A stretch of DNA of 64,000 nucleotides from UBA5364 sp050259235. Its GTDB lineage: Bacteria > Bacillota_I > Bacilli_A > RF39 > UBA660. The notes beneath the pieces were generated by a model, which was not told the origin of the DNA, searched no databases, and saw only the letters and a list, made by a program, of their open reading frames with translations. The stretch spans positions 346,763 through 410,762 of the forward strand of contig JBLNAG010000002.1 of NCBI GenBank assembly GCA_050259235.1, given 5' to 3'. The position numbers and the translations under genes were made by a program. Of this stretch, positions 25,478 through 34,759 are shown in pieces. The first letter of the stretch is position 1; every line of letters starts with the position of its first letter.

Positions 25478-27913
25478 TTATTCTTCTATATCTATTTCTT
25501 GATCTTCTTTTTTAATTATAGCAACAGTACTCACTTTTTGTTCATCTTTTAAATTGATCAATTTTACTCCTTGAGCAACTCTTCCTGTTGTTGAAACTTG
25601 ATCTATTGAAAGTCTAATAATAATACCGTTGTTTGTTATTATCATTAAATCTTCATCTCCTGTTACTATTTTGAAAGCTATTATATCTCCATTTTTCTCA
25701 GTAACATTTAAAGCTTTTACGCCTTTTCCTCCTCGGTGAGTCATTCGATATTCTTCAACATCAGTTTTCTTACCATAACCGTTCTTAGTAACGACAAGCA
25801 CTTCTTGTCCATCACTTACTACTTCACAACCTACACAATAACCATCACCTACATATACACCTCTAACACCAGAAGCTGTTCTTCCCATGATTCTGATTTC
25901 TTGTTCTTCAAATCGAATCATACGTCCATCAGATGTAGCAATCAATATTTCATTATTTCCCATAGTTTTCTTAACAGATATTAGTTCATCATCATCTTTT
26001 AATGAAATAGCAATCTTTCCATTATTTCTAATACTGTCAAATTCACTAATACTTGTTCTTTTAATTAAGCCTCTTTGTGTACAAAATACAAGATTGTCTG
26101 CTTTATCATCTTCCTCTACTTTAAGCATTACATTTACTACTTCATCTGAATCCAAAGGTAGTAAATTAACAATTGGTATTCCTTTTGATTGTCTATTGAA
26201 TAAAGGTACTTCATATCCTTTAATGCGGTAAACCTTACCTTTATTTGTAAAGAACATCAAATGGTCATGTGTTGTCATAGATATAAGATTTTCAACAAAA
26301 TCTTCTTCATTTGTTGTCATACCTTTAATTCCTACACCACCACGATTTTGAGTACGATAATTTTCACTATTCATTCTCTTTATATAATCTTTATTAGTAA
26401 GTGTTACAACAATATCTTCCACTGGAATCAATGATTCATCTTCAATATATTCGATTGACGACATATCAATAACAGTTTTTCTTTCATCATTATATTTATT
26501 TTTAATTTCAAGTAATTCTTCTTTGATAACATTTAAAATTCTTTCTTCACTAGCAAGAATTTCCGTTAATTCTTCTATTTGCTTCAATAATTCCTGAATT
26601 TCTGCTTCAATCTTAGCTTTTTCTAAGCCAGTTAACCTTCTTAGCTTCATTTCTAGAATTGCTTCAGCTTGTACTTTAGTAAGATTAAACTTTGAAGTTA
26701 ACCCTTCTATTGCTTCATCATCTGTTTTTGATGACCTAATTAATTTAATTACTTCATCAATGTTATCTAAAGCAATTTTAATTCCTTCTAAGATATGTAA
26801 TCTCCCTTGATATTTTTCCAAATCATATTGACATCTTCTATATATTACTTGCTTTTGATGATCTAAATATTTTTCCAAAATAGTCTTTAGATCTAGTGTT
26901 CTAGGTCTACCATCTACTAACATTAGGAAATTTATACCATATGAAACTTGTAATTGTGTATGTTTATATAAATTATTTAATACAACATTAGCGTTTGCTT
27001 CTTTTTTGATATCAAGTACTATTTTAATACCTTCAAGTGCTGATTCATCATTTAAATTTGATATACCATCAATTATTTTATCTCTAACAAGTTCCGCAAT
27101 TCTAGTTATTAAACTAGTTTTATTAACTTGATAAGGAATTTCAGTAATAATTATTCTGTTTTTACCGTTATGTTCATCCATTTCTACTTTTGATCTTATT
27201 GTAATGGTTCCTTTGCCAGTTTCAAATGCTTTTTTAATTCCACTATTTCCCAAGATCATACCCGCAGTTGGAAAATCAGGACCTTTTATATATTCCATAA
27301 GTTCAAGAACAGTTATATCTTTATTATCTATATAAGCAATACAACCATCAATAATTTCACCTAGGTTATGTGGTGGAATATTTGTTGCCATCCCGACAGC
27401 AATTCCCATATTTCCATTTACTAAAATGTTAGGAAATCTACTAGGTAATACTGTTGGTTCTTTTCTTTGACCATCATAATTTTCAATAAAATCAACAGTA
27501 TTCTTATTTAAATCCCTTAATAATTCCATGGAAATTTTAGATAATTTTGCTTCCGTATAACGTGAGGCAGCTGCACTATCTCCATCAATTGAACCGAAGT
27601 TACCATGCCCATCTACTAATACATGACGATAAGTAAAATCTTGAGCCATTCTAACCATTGTTTCATAAATAGCAGAATCCCCATGTGGATGGTAATGTCC
27701 CATAACTGCCCCAACAGCATTAGCACTTTTTTGATGCTTTTTATCTGGAGTCATTCCTTCTTCATACATTGTATATAAAATTCTTCTGTGTACAGGTTTT
27801 AAACCATCTCTTACATCTGGAATTGCTCTAGATACAATAACACTCATAGAATAATCCAAAAAGGAATTTTTTATTTCACTTGAAATATTTACATTTACTA
27901 TCTTATCATTCAT
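25478..27913 (-). CDS. gyrA: DNA gyrase subunit A
   Basis: 811 residues. It is the DNA-cleaving subunit of gyrase. RDGLKPVHRR (about 36-45) and the active Tyr in AASRYTEAKLS (about 119-129) are intact. The quinolone region HPHGDSAIYETM (about 77-88) has Ser and Glu at the two resistance hotspots, i.e. the susceptible form. The C-terminal beta-pinwheel carries a GyrA-box-like HRGGKG (about 735), supporting gyrase A rather than ParC. It lies 11 bases after gyrB. Downstream is a terminator and then the parS cluster. Confidence 0.97.
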   Translation of the reverse strand: MNDKIVNVNISSEIKNSFLDYSMSVIVSRAIPDVRDGLKPVHRRILYTMYEEGMTPDKKHQKSANAVGAVMGHYHPHGDSAIYETMVRMAQDFTYRHVLVDGHGNFGSIDGDSAAASRYTEAKLSKISMELLRDLNKNTVDFIENYDGQRKEPTVLPSRFPNILVNGNMGIAVGMATNIPPHNLGEIIDGCIAYIDNKDITVLELMEYIKGPDFPTAGMILGNSGIKKAFETGKGTITIRSKVEMDEHNGKNRIIITEIPYQVNKTSLITRIAELVRDKIIDGISNLNDESALEGIKIVLDIKKEANANVVLNNLYKHTQLQVSYGINFLMLVDGRPRTLDLKTILEKYLDHQKQVIYRRCQYDLEKYQGRLHILEGIKIALDNIDEVIKLIRSSKTDDEAIEGLTSKFNLTKVQAEAILEMKLRRLTGLEKAKIEAEIQELLKQIEELTEILASEERILNVIKEELLEIKNKYNDERKTVIDMSSIEYIEDESLIPVEDIVVTLTNKDYIKRMNSENYRTQNRGGVGIKGMTTNEEDFVENLISMTTHDHLMFFTNKGKVYRIKGYEVPLFNRQSKGIPIVNLLPLDSDEVVNVMLKVEEDDKADNLVFCTQRGLIKRTSISEFDSIRNNGKIAISLKDDDELISVKKTMGNNEILIATSDGRMIRFEEQEIRIMGRTASGVRGVYVGDGYCVGCEVVSDGQEVLVVTKNGYGKKTDVEEYRMTHRGGKGVKALNVTEKNGDIIAFKIVTGDEDLMIITNNGIIIRLSIDQVSTTGRVAQGVKLINLKDEQKVSTVAIIKKEDQEIDIEE

Positions 27914-27924
27914 CTTATCACCTC

Positions 27925-29850
27925 TTACACATCAAGATTTTTAACATTTAATGCATTTTCTTCTATAAATTTTCTTCTTGGTTCTACTTCTTCACCCATT
28001 AAAATTTCAAATATTTCATCAGCGAGAATAGCATCCTCTACCTCTATTTTAATTAATACTCTAGAATCGATATGCATTGTTGTTTCTCTTAATTCTTTTG
28101 CATCCATTTCTCCAAGACCTTTCATACGAGTAATCTCATATTTAGTGTTTTCTGGTAAAGATGCTATATATTGATCTCTTTCTAATTCATTTAATACATA
28201 TTTACTAATTTTTCCATGAGCTATCTTATATAAAGGTGGTTGAGCGGCATATATATGCCCTTTTTCCACTAATGGTTTAAAATATCTATAGAAAAAGGTA
28301 AGTAGCAATGTTCTTATATGTGCACCATCAACATCAGCATCAGTCATTATAATTATTTTATTATACCTTAATTTTGATAAATCAAATTCATCTCCTATAC
28401 CAGTACCAAATGCTGTTATCAAACTTCTTATTTCTTCATTTCCCAATACTTTATCTAATCTTGCTTTTTCAACGTTTAATATTTTTCCACGGATTGGTAA
28501 TACTGCCTGTGTTTCTGAATTTCGCCCTTGTTTTGCAGGTCCAGCAGCACTATCACCTTCTACAATAAATATTTCAGATATTGTTGCATCTTTTGTAGAA
28601 CAATCTGTTAGTTTTCCCCATTGATTAGTTAATTCTAATCCACCTTTTCTTCTTGTTAGTTCACGAGCCTTTTTAGCTGCAATTCTAGCGCGCGAAGCAG
28701 TCATTGCTTTTTCAACAATTATTCTAGCTTGATCAGGATTTTCAAGTAAAAATCTTTCTAATCCTTCGCCGAAAATATCGGAGGCAATTTTTCTTACTTC
28801 ACTATTTCCTAATTTTGTTTTTGTTTGCCCTTCAAATTGAGGATCAGGGTGTTTACAAGAAATTATCATTGTTAAACCTTCTCTAACATCATCACCTGTT
28901 AAAGAATCATCATTATCTTTAATCATTTTATAATTTTTAGCATAATTATTTATTATTCTTGTTAAAGCATTTTTAACACCATCTTCATGGGTTCCACCTT
29001 CATGGGTATTAATGTTATTTGTAAAAGAATAAACATTAACAGAATAACCATCATTATATTGGAATGCTACTTCAATTGAAATATTATCTACTTCTCCAAT
29101 TAAATGAACAACATCATTATGAATAGGTAATCTATTTTTATTTAATAATTCTACATATGCACTTATTCCACCTTCATATTTAAATTCTTCTTTTTTATTT
29201 TCATTGACATCTCTTTCGTCACATAAAATAATCCTTAAACCTTTATTTAAGAAAGCTAATTCTCTAATTCTAACTCTTAACGTATCATAATCATATTCTT
29301 GTGTTTCTTGGAAAATAGTAGGATCTGGTTTAAATGTTACAGTCGTTCCTGTACGGTCAATTGAACAAGAGTCAATTTCTTCCAAAGGTTTTACTGTTTT
29401 TCCACCATTTTCAAAACGGATCATATATACTTTTCCACCTTGATAAACTTTAACTTCTACCCAACTACTAAGAGCATTTACAACACTAGCTCCTACTCCA
29501 TGTAAACCACCAGAAACTTTATATCCACCACCACCAAATTTACCACCTGCATGTAAAATAGTGAAAACTGTTTCTACTGTTGATAAACCAGTTTTAGCAT
29601 GAATACCAACTGGTATACCACGACCATCATCTTTAACGGTAACAGAATTATCTTTATTGATTATTACTTCTATATCATCACAATAACCAGCAAGAGCTTC
29701 ATCTATAGCATTATCAACTATTTCCCAAACTAAATGATGTAATCCTTTTCCGCTTGTTGTTCCTATATACATTCCGGGTCTTTTTCTAACTGCTTCTAAT
29801 CCTTCTAATACTTGAATATCTGAAGCATCATAATGTTGTTCCTTATTCAT
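27925..29850 (-). CDS. gyrB: DNA gyrase subunit B
   Basis: 641 residues. It is the ATPase subunit. The GHKL ATP site is visible (EIVDNAIDEALAG, about 44-56, and the GRGIPVG loop). The Toprim metal motifs are EGDSAAG (about 424-430) and DADVDGAHIRTL. The start overlaps the recF stop by four bases (ATGA), so the two are coupled. Order dnaA-dnaN-(comK)-recF-gyrB-gyrA follows B. subtilis, with comK as the insertion. Confidence 0.97.
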   Translation of the reverse strand: MNKEQHYDASDIQVLEGLEAVRKRPGMYIGTTSGKGLHHLVWEIVDNAIDEALAGYCDDIEVIINKDNSVTVKDDGRGIPVGIHAKTGLSTVETVFTILHAGGKFGGGGYKVSGGLHGVGASVVNALSSWVEVKVYQGGKVYMIRFENGGKTVKPLEEIDSCSIDRTGTTVTFKPDPTIFQETQEYDYDTLRVRIRELAFLNKGLRIILCDERDVNENKKEEFKYEGGISAYVELLNKNRLPIHNDVVHLIGEVDNISIEVAFQYNDGYSVNVYSFTNNINTHEGGTHEDGVKNALTRIINNYAKNYKMIKDNDDSLTGDDVREGLTMIISCKHPDPQFEGQTKTKLGNSEVRKIASDIFGEGLERFLLENPDQARIIVEKAMTASRARIAAKKARELTRRKGGLELTNQWGKLTDCSTKDATISEIFIVEGDSAAGPAKQGRNSETQAVLPIRGKILNVEKARLDKVLGNEEIRSLITAFGTGIGDEFDLSKLRYNKIIIMTDADVDGAHIRTLLLTFFYRYFKPLVEKGHIYAAQPPLYKIAHGKISKYVLNELERDQYIASLPENTKYEITRMKGLGEMDAKELRETTMHIDSRVLIKIEVEDAILADEIFEILMGEEVEPRRKFIEENALNVKNLDV

Positions 29851-30974
29851 TTCTTATCCACCTCTTTTGTTTTAATAACAGTGCCTTCTTTTACTTTAAA
29901 TATTTTGGCATTTTCTAATGTTTTTTGATCTATATTATTTAAGTCAGTTGTAGTTATTATTGTTTGTGCTTTGTTTTGAATAAATTTCAATAATTTATTT
30001 TTCTTGGAATCATCCAATTCACTAAAGACATCATCTAACAATAACACTGGTGTTGTCTTGCAATAATTTTTAAAAACCTCTATTTCTGCTAGTTTTAATG
30101 AAATAATTGCTAATCTTTGCTGCCCCTGTGAACCATATTCTTTTAAATTTTTCTCTCCAACACAAAAAAGAAATTCATCACGATGCGGACCTACTAATGT
30201 CATACCAAGTTTTATTTCAGTACTTAACATTTTATTAAATTTAGATCTTAAATTTTCTTTCAAATATGTTGTTTCAAAACTATCTAACTTAAAATATGGA
30301 CTATATTTTATATAAAAGTCATCTTGTCCAGATATTCTCTTAAATATTTTTCCACAATGTTCATTTATTTTTAATATAAATTTTTCTCTTGCTTTATATA
30401 TAAAAATAGCTTTTTCTATTAAACATTCTGTTAAAATATCAAAATAATTACGATCAATTTCTATATTTTTTTGCATTTGCTTCAAATATTCATTTCTTAT
30501 TTTTAATATTTTTTTAAAATCATTTAAAACTTTAAAATATTGACTATATAATTGACTTAATTCTAAATTAAAATATTGTCTTCTTATGTTTGGAGATCCT
30601 TTAATAATTTCTAAATCTTCAGGATAAAAAATAATAATATTAAATTTTGAAATATAATCACTTATTTTTTTTATCTCACTATTATCAATCTTCATCTTTT
30701 TGTTTTTAGTTTCTAAGTGAATTTCCATTTTAGTATTAATATTATTATTTTCAACAATTCCGACTATTCTTGATTTTGTTTGTCCTTCTTTTATTAAATT
30801 ATTATCAATGAAAGAACGATGGGACTTTGTTAAACCTAATACATATATACTCTCTAAAATATTTGTTTTTCCTTGGGCATTATTACCATAAATAATATTT
30901 GTTTTTTTATTTAGATTTAATTCTAATGATTCATAATTTCTAAAATTAACTATTTCTATCTTTTTTAGAATCAT
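29847..30974 (-). CDS. recF: Recombination and repair ATPase RecF
   Basis: 375 residues. RecF is an SMC-like ATPase that marks gaps for RecOR-mediated RecA loading. Walker A GNNAQGKTN (about 30-38), the signature YGSQGQQRLA (about 281-290) and Walker B LLLDDVFSELD are all present. AGAGG precedes the ATG. Upstream there is no dnaN directly: comK and its terminator intervene, so recF-gyrBA needs its own promoter. A TATAAT on the minus strand in the 31.0 kb gap is a candidate -10 box without a clear -35. Confidence 0.96.
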   Translation of the reverse strand: MILKKIEIVNFRNYESLELNLNKKTNIIYGNNAQGKTNILESIYVLGLTKSHRSFIDNNLIKEGQTKSRIVGIVENNNINTKMEIHLETKNKKMKIDNSEIKKISDYISKFNIIIFYPEDLEIIKGSPNIRRQYFNLELSQLYSQYFKVLNDFKKILKIRNEYLKQMQKNIEIDRNYFDILTECLIEKAIFIYKAREKFILKINEHCGKIFKRISGQDDFYIKYSPYFKLDSFETTYLKENLRSKFNKMLSTEIKLGMTLVGPHRDEFLFCVGEKNLKEYGSQGQQRLAIISLKLAEIEVFKNYCKTTPVLLLDDVFSELDDSKKNKLLKFIQNKAQTIITTTDLNNIDQKTLENAKIFKVKEGTVIKTKEVDKK

Positions 30975-31069
30975 TATACAGCCTCTTTTCCATTTTTTTG
31001 CCCATTATAGATTTTTTTTAAATTATTAGTACTCCTATACACATATATATTATATCACATTAAATTATT

Positions 31070-31104
31070 AAAAAAAAGAAAAAATAAGCAGTATTGCTTA
31101 TTTT
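31070..31104 (-). terminator. Terminator of comK
   Basis: A 10-bp stem (AAAATAAGCA/TGCTTATTTT) and a 4-base loop, followed by a U-rich run. The stem touches the comK stop codon. It would separate comK from recF. Confidence 0.75.
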
Positions 31105-31556
31105 TATGCTATTTTCAATTTCATTAATTTTGACTCTAACATGGTTGCTCTATAAATTTGATTTTCTAAAATAAAGTAAGATAAATCTAATTGGATTTCC
31201 TTACCATTTTTAAAAGAAACAACTGCTTTATTATCATTACTTCTAATATAATCTTTTACATTATTTAAAGAAATCCAATAGCAATTATCAAATCTAGGTG
31301 AACTTGTCGGAAAAAAGATTATTCCACCTGTTTCACAAACAATAATTGGAGCTTTGTAATTTACACCTATTAATTTCTTTGTTCCTTCTTTACGCCCTAA
31401 ATATGAACTACCAAAATATTTGCAACTATCGTCAATTATTTTAGCAGTTGATTTTTTGACTAAAAATTGATCATTATCTTCAATAACTTGTGATATTTTA
31501 TCAGTTACAGGTATTATGATTAAAGTTCCTCTATTTATTTCATAATTTTCTTTCAT
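31104..31556 (-). CDS. comK: ComK-family competence transcription factor
   Basis: 150 residues. Compared from memory with B. subtilis ComK (192 residues), it shows the conserved blocks in order: YEINRGTLIIIPV at the start, DDSCKYFGSSYLGRKEGT (about 43-60), KAPIIVCETGGIIFFPT, WISLNNVKDY, VSFKNGKEIQLDLSY and ENQIYRA near the end. ComK is the master activator of DNA-uptake genes, binding AT-rich K-boxes. The C-terminal tail of about 40 residues is missing, including the MecA-binding FMLYP-type motif. The gene stands alone between dnaN and recF, with GGGGGGAG before the ATG, Spo0A-type boxes upstream and a terminator downstream. The family call is strong; that it still activates competence is inferred. 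Confidence 0.85.
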   Translation of the reverse strand: MKENYEINRGTLIIIPVTDKISQVIEDNDQFLVKKSTAKIIDDSCKYFGSSYLGRKEGTKKLIGVNYKAPIIVCETGGIIFFPTSSPRFDNCYWISLNNVKDYIRSNDNKAVVSFKNGKEIQLDLSYFILENQIYRATMLESKLMKLKIA

Positions 31557-31582
31557 ATTTTCACTCCCCCCTACGACGAATT

Positions 31583-31598
31583 TTCCGCAATAACGGAA
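31583..31598. repeat. Small inverted repeat in the comK leader
   Basis: TTCCGCAATAACGGAA: 5-bp arms with a 6-base centre, between the comK ribosome site and the Spo0A-type boxes. It may be an operator or leader hairpin. Confidence 0.4.
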
Positions 31599-31622
31599 TT
31601 ACTTCTCTTATACTTTATTTTC

Positions 31623-31641
31623 TTGTCGTATTTTGTCGAAA
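31623..31641. promoter_or_regulatory. Tandem Spo0A-type boxes upstream of comK
   Basis: TTGTCGTA and TTGTCGAAA, exactly 10 bases apart on the plus strand. The second lies in TTTTGTCGAAA, a full Spo0A box. The same two-box arrangement occurs at 61191-61208. In B. subtilis Spo0A is known to bind the comK promoter. The boxes lie about 67-85 bases upstream of the comK ATG. Confidence 0.65.
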
Positions 31642-31668
31642 TATGAAAAATATTATAAAATTTTTATT

Positions 31669-32790
31669 CTAATATGTTCTTATTGGTAAAATTAATTGAA
31701 TTATGTCGTCACTTTCAGTATTTTTAACTATTATTGGTTTAATTTCTCCATTAAATAACAAATATATTTCTTCACATTCTAATGATTTCAATGCATCCAT
31801 CATATATTTTGAACTGAAAGATATTTTTATTTCTTCTTTATTATCTTTATTACATATTATTTTTTCTTCTACATTCCCTATTTCAGGAATATTAGATGAA
31901 ATTATCAACAAATCATTTTTACTTTCTAATTTAATAGTATTTTTATCACTTTCACTAGTTAATAATGAAGCTCTATCAATTGCTTCATAAAAATCGTTTA
32001 ATTTTACTTTTATCTTTAATAAAAAATTTGTTGGTATAAGTGATTTAGTATCAGGATAAGTACCATTTATTATTCTAGACATTATAGTTATAGTATTAAA
32101 TTTAAAAATTACTTTATTTGAAAAAATATGTAATTCCACATTATCATCTTCATCATTAAATAATTTAGTAATTTCCATCAAATTTTTTGCAGGTATTATT
32201 ATATTAACTTTTTCTTCTGATTTTGCATTTAAATTAACAATTTTTTTAGCCAAACGGTAAGAGTCTGTCGCTGTACAATCTAGTTGATTATCATTTATGT
32301 TAAAATTTATTCCTGTTAATACCGGACGAGATTCTTGATTTGAAGTAGCAAACATTGTTTGATTAACAATATTTTTAAATACTTTTTTATTTATTATTAT
32401 CGGATTTTTGTTATCTTCTAATTCTAATTGTGGAAATTCACTTGCATTATTACAATTTAAATTAAATGAAGAGTTAGAAGTATATATATTAACTTTAGAA
32501 TCTATTAATTCTTCAATATTTATTGTTTCATTAGGTAATTTTCTAATAATATCATATATATATCTTCCAGCTAATACTAAATCCCCTTTTTCTTCAATAG
32601 TATCTATTTCACTTTTATCAATAAAAGTTTTAATTGCTATATCATTATCAGTACTTAGTAGATATAAACCTTCACTTGTTAACTCAAATTTAATACAATT
32701 AAGAATAGGTATTAAATTTTTACTAGATACTCCTTTTATTACATAATTTAAATGTTCCATTAAAATATTTTTCTTTATTGATATTTTCAT
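31669..32790 (-). CDS. dnaN: DNA polymerase III beta sliding clamp
   Basis: 373 residues, the standard size. Three clamp domains form half of the ring that holds the polymerase on DNA. Family features include the start MKISIKKNILMEHLNYVIKG, the middle-domain GINFNINDNQLDCTATDSYR (about 164-183) and the C-terminal LPIRTY. GAGGAGG lies 5 bases upstream of the ATG. It follows dnaA by about 130 bases containing part of the origin. No terminator is evident before the comK promoter region. Confidence 0.97.
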   Translation of the reverse strand: MKISIKKNILMEHLNYVIKGVSSKNLIPILNCIKFELTSEGLYLLSTDNDIAIKTFIDKSEIDTIEEKGDLVLAGRYIYDIIRKLPNETINIEELIDSKVNIYTSNSSFNLNCNNASEFPQLELEDNKNPIIINKKVFKNIVNQTMFATSNQESRPVLTGINFNINDNQLDCTATDSYRLAKKIVNLNAKSEEKVNIIIPAKNLMEITKLFNDEDDNVELHIFSNKVIFKFNTITIMSRIINGTYPDTKSLIPTNFLLKIKVKLNDFYEAIDRASLLTSESDKNTIKLESKNDLLIISSNIPEIGNVEEKIICNKDNKEEIKISFSSKYMMDALKSLECEEIYLLFNGEIKPIIVKNTESDDIIQLILPIRTY

Positions 32791-32918
32791 AATATCCTCC
32801 TCTTCTTTTTTTATTTTATTTATTTATATTATTATTATTAATGTAGAAATTGTGGAAAACATGATTAACCATTATAATTAAACAAATTTTCCGTTTTTAT
32901 AAAATATTGTTTTCCACT
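32791..32918. other. oriC: Origin of replication, dnaA-dnaN side (unwinding region)
   Basis: The gap holds a DnaA box TGTGGAAAA at 32851-32859 and another (TTTTCCACT) at 32910-32918 overlapping the dnaA stop. Next to the first box is a run of TTA/TAG-type triplets (about 32829-32846) that looks like DnaA-trios, then a long AT-only stretch. In B. subtilis the DNA-unwinding element occupies this same position (incC). Confidence 0.75.
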
Positions 32919-34269
32919 ATTTTATTTTTTGCACTATTTTATCTATTATATCTGATAATTTAGTATCTTTTTTTATTTCATTAGTTATTTTATCAACAGA
33001 ATGCATAACGGTAGTATGATCTTTTCCCCCAAATTCACTACCAATTCTTGCTAATGGTTCTTCTAAATAAACTCTACATATGTACATAGCTATTTGTCTA
33101 GGTACACCAATATTAGCATTTCTTTTTTTACTCTTTAAATCTTCAATTGAAACATTATATTGATTAGCTATTAATTGTTGAACTTGATCTATTTTATTTT
33201 TTGAAATAATACTTTTAACAAAGTAATCTTTTAGAGCTTCAATAGCTAAATTAAGAGTAATATTTGAACCGTTCATAATAGTAGCATAAGCATAAACTCT
33301 ATTAATAGCGCCTTCTAGTTTTCTAATATCGCTTGTACAATTACTAGCTATGTATTCTTTTACATCCTGTGGAAAACCAAAAGTCATTTCATAAGAATTA
33401 ATTTTATTATCAATAATATTCATTCTTAAATCAAAATCAGGAGGCAAAATATCAACAGTTAAACCCCAGTTAAATCTAGTTCTAAGATTATCTTCTAATT
33501 TTCGTAAATCATCAGGAGATCTATCCGAAGCAATAATAATCTGCTTTTTACTATTATGTAATTCATTAAAAGTATTAAAGAATTCTTGTTGTGAAGTTGG
33601 AGCTATTTCTAAATATTGAATATCATCAATTATTAAAACATCTAAATCACGGTATTTTTTTTTGAAGTTATCAACAATATCAAAATTATTCTTTGCTACC
33701 TTATGTTTATAAATTTCAACAAAATCATTAACAAAGTCATCACTAGTTATATATAATACTTTTTTATTACTATTTTTAACAATATAATTTCCTATAGCAT
33801 GCATCAAATGAGTTTTCCCCAACCCACTACTTCCATATATAAATAATGGATTATATATTTGACCAGGTTTTTCAGCAATAGCTAAAGCGTTGTATTTAGC
33901 AAATTTATTACTTTCCCCTACTATAAAATTATCAAATGTATGTTTAGGATCTAGATTAGTTACAAATTCATCTGCAGGGACTCCTGTATTATCAATATCA
34001 ATTACTATATTTTGTTCTACTTCTTCTTCTGTTATATATTCAATTTTAAAGTTAGATCCAGTAATTTCATTAAAGATTGTTTCAATTAAATCATTATAGT
34101 TTGCTTTTAGATGTTTTTTATGAATGGCCATGGGAACTATTATTTTTGCATAGTCATCATTTAATTCAATTAACTTAGTATCAGCAAACCAAGCATCATA
34201 AAGTAATGGTTGATTCAGTTCTTCCTTAATTTTCTTTAAAAATGATTCCCAAATTGCATCAATCTTCAT
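32917..34269 (-). CDS. dnaA: Chromosomal replication initiator DnaA
   Basis: 450 residues. It has the N-terminal domain I, and the AAA+ core with Walker A GSSGLGKTHL (about 146-155) and Walker B LIIDDIQYL. The C-terminal helix-turn-helix has GKDHTTVMHS (about 421-430), which reads the DnaA box. The start has AGAGGTG upstream. DnaA boxes flank the gene, one within its own promoter, which suggests autoregulation. The B. subtilis DnaA-controlling gene yabA is not in its usual place in this window. Confidence 0.98.
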   Translation of the reverse strand: MKIDAIWESFLKKIKEELNQPLLYDAWFADTKLIELNDDYAKIIVPMAIHKKHLKANYNDLIETIFNEITGSNFKIEYITEEEVEQNIVIDIDNTGVPADEFVTNLDPKHTFDNFIVGESNKFAKYNALAIAEKPGQIYNPLFIYGSSGLGKTHLMHAIGNYIVKNSNKKVLYITSDDFVNDFVEIYKHKVAKNNFDIVDNFKKKYRDLDVLIIDDIQYLEIAPTSQQEFFNTFNELHNSKKQIIIASDRSPDDLRKLEDNLRTRFNWGLTVDILPPDFDLRMNIIDNKINSYEMTFGFPQDVKEYIASNCTSDIRKLEGAINRVYAYATIMNGSNITLNLAIEALKDYFVKSIISKNKIDQVQQLIANQYNVSIEDLKSKKRNANIGVPRQIAMYICRVYLEEPLARIGSEFGGKDHTTVMHSVDKITNEIKKDTKLSDIIDKIVQKIK

Positions 34270-34298
34270 AAAAACACCTCTTTAAATAATCTAATCTA

Positions 34299-34327
34299 AT
34301 TTTACCTTATCTTTGTGGAAAAAACAA
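34299..34327 (-). promoter_or_regulatory. Promoter of dnaA with internal DnaA box
   Basis: Minus strand TTGTTT, 17 bases, TAAAAT. A DnaA box (34314-34322) lies between the two elements. Confidence 0.65.
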
Positions 34328-34490
34328 TGAAAAATGTTGAAATATATTAACAAAATGTCGTTTTTCACAATATTGTGTAAAAAAAGTTTTCCACTATAGA
34401 AAGTTTAAAACTTTTCCACAATTATGTTGAAAAGTATATTCATAATAACAAAAGTAAATGAAAAAAAATAAAGGAATCCTGTGGAAAACT
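34310..34490. other. oriC: Origin of replication, dnaA-rpmH side (DnaA box cluster)
   Basis: DnaA boxes or close variants: 34314-34322 (TGTGGAAAA), 34361-34369 (TTTTTCACA), 34374-34382 (TGTGTAAAA), 34387-34395 (TTTTCCACT), 34412-34420 (TTTTCCACA) and 34480-34488 (TGTGGAAAA). Weaker TGTTGAAAA forms lie between. Transcription diverges here, as at B. subtilis oriC. Confidence 0.88.
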
Positions 34491-34508
34491 TTTTATTGAA
34501 GAAATTGT

Positions 34509-34537
34509 TTGACAAAAAGAGATTTTCTATATATAAT
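34509..34537 (+). promoter_or_regulatory. Promoter of rpmH
   Basis: TTGACA, 17 bases, TATAAT: a perfect sigma-A promoter, 52 bases before the rpmH start. Confidence 0.92.
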
Positions 34538-34588
34538 GAATTAGCGACAAGAATTATAAAAAAATTAAGATTCAGGAGGTGTATATAT

Positions 34589-34711
34589 ATGAAGAGAACT
34601 TTTCAACCAAATACAAGAAAAAGAAGTAAAAAAATGGGGTTCCTTGCTCGTGTTAAAACAGCTATAGTAAAAAATAGAAGAAAAAAGGGACGCAAAGTAT
34701 TATCACGTTAA
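34589..34711 (+). CDS. rpmH: 50S ribosomal protein L34
   Basis: 40 residues starting at ATG 34589, nine bases after AGGAGG; a longer frame upstream has no ribosome site. It begins MKRTFQPNTRKRSKK, the family signature, and ends RRKKGRKVLSR. It is about four residues shorter than the usual 44. It opens the rightward rpmH-rnpA-yidC-jag cluster with the best promoter in the window. Confidence 0.96.
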   Translation: MKRTFQPNTRKRSKKMGFLARVKTAIVKNRRKKGRKVLSR

Positions 34712-34741
34712 AAATTACCACTGTTTTTTCAGTGGTTTTTT
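34711..34741 (+). terminator. Hairpin between rpmH and rnpA
   Basis: CCACTG/CAGTGG stem with a U-rich loop and six U after it. It would let L34 be made in excess over RNase P protein. Confidence 0.75.
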
Positions 34742-34759
34742 ACTTAAATGAGGTGTAAT

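Noticed and set aside
34352..34362. ATGTCGTTT near the origin as a Spo0A box
   Set aside because: Only a weak single match without the tandem spacing seen at 31623 and 61191; it overlaps the DnaA box cluster.
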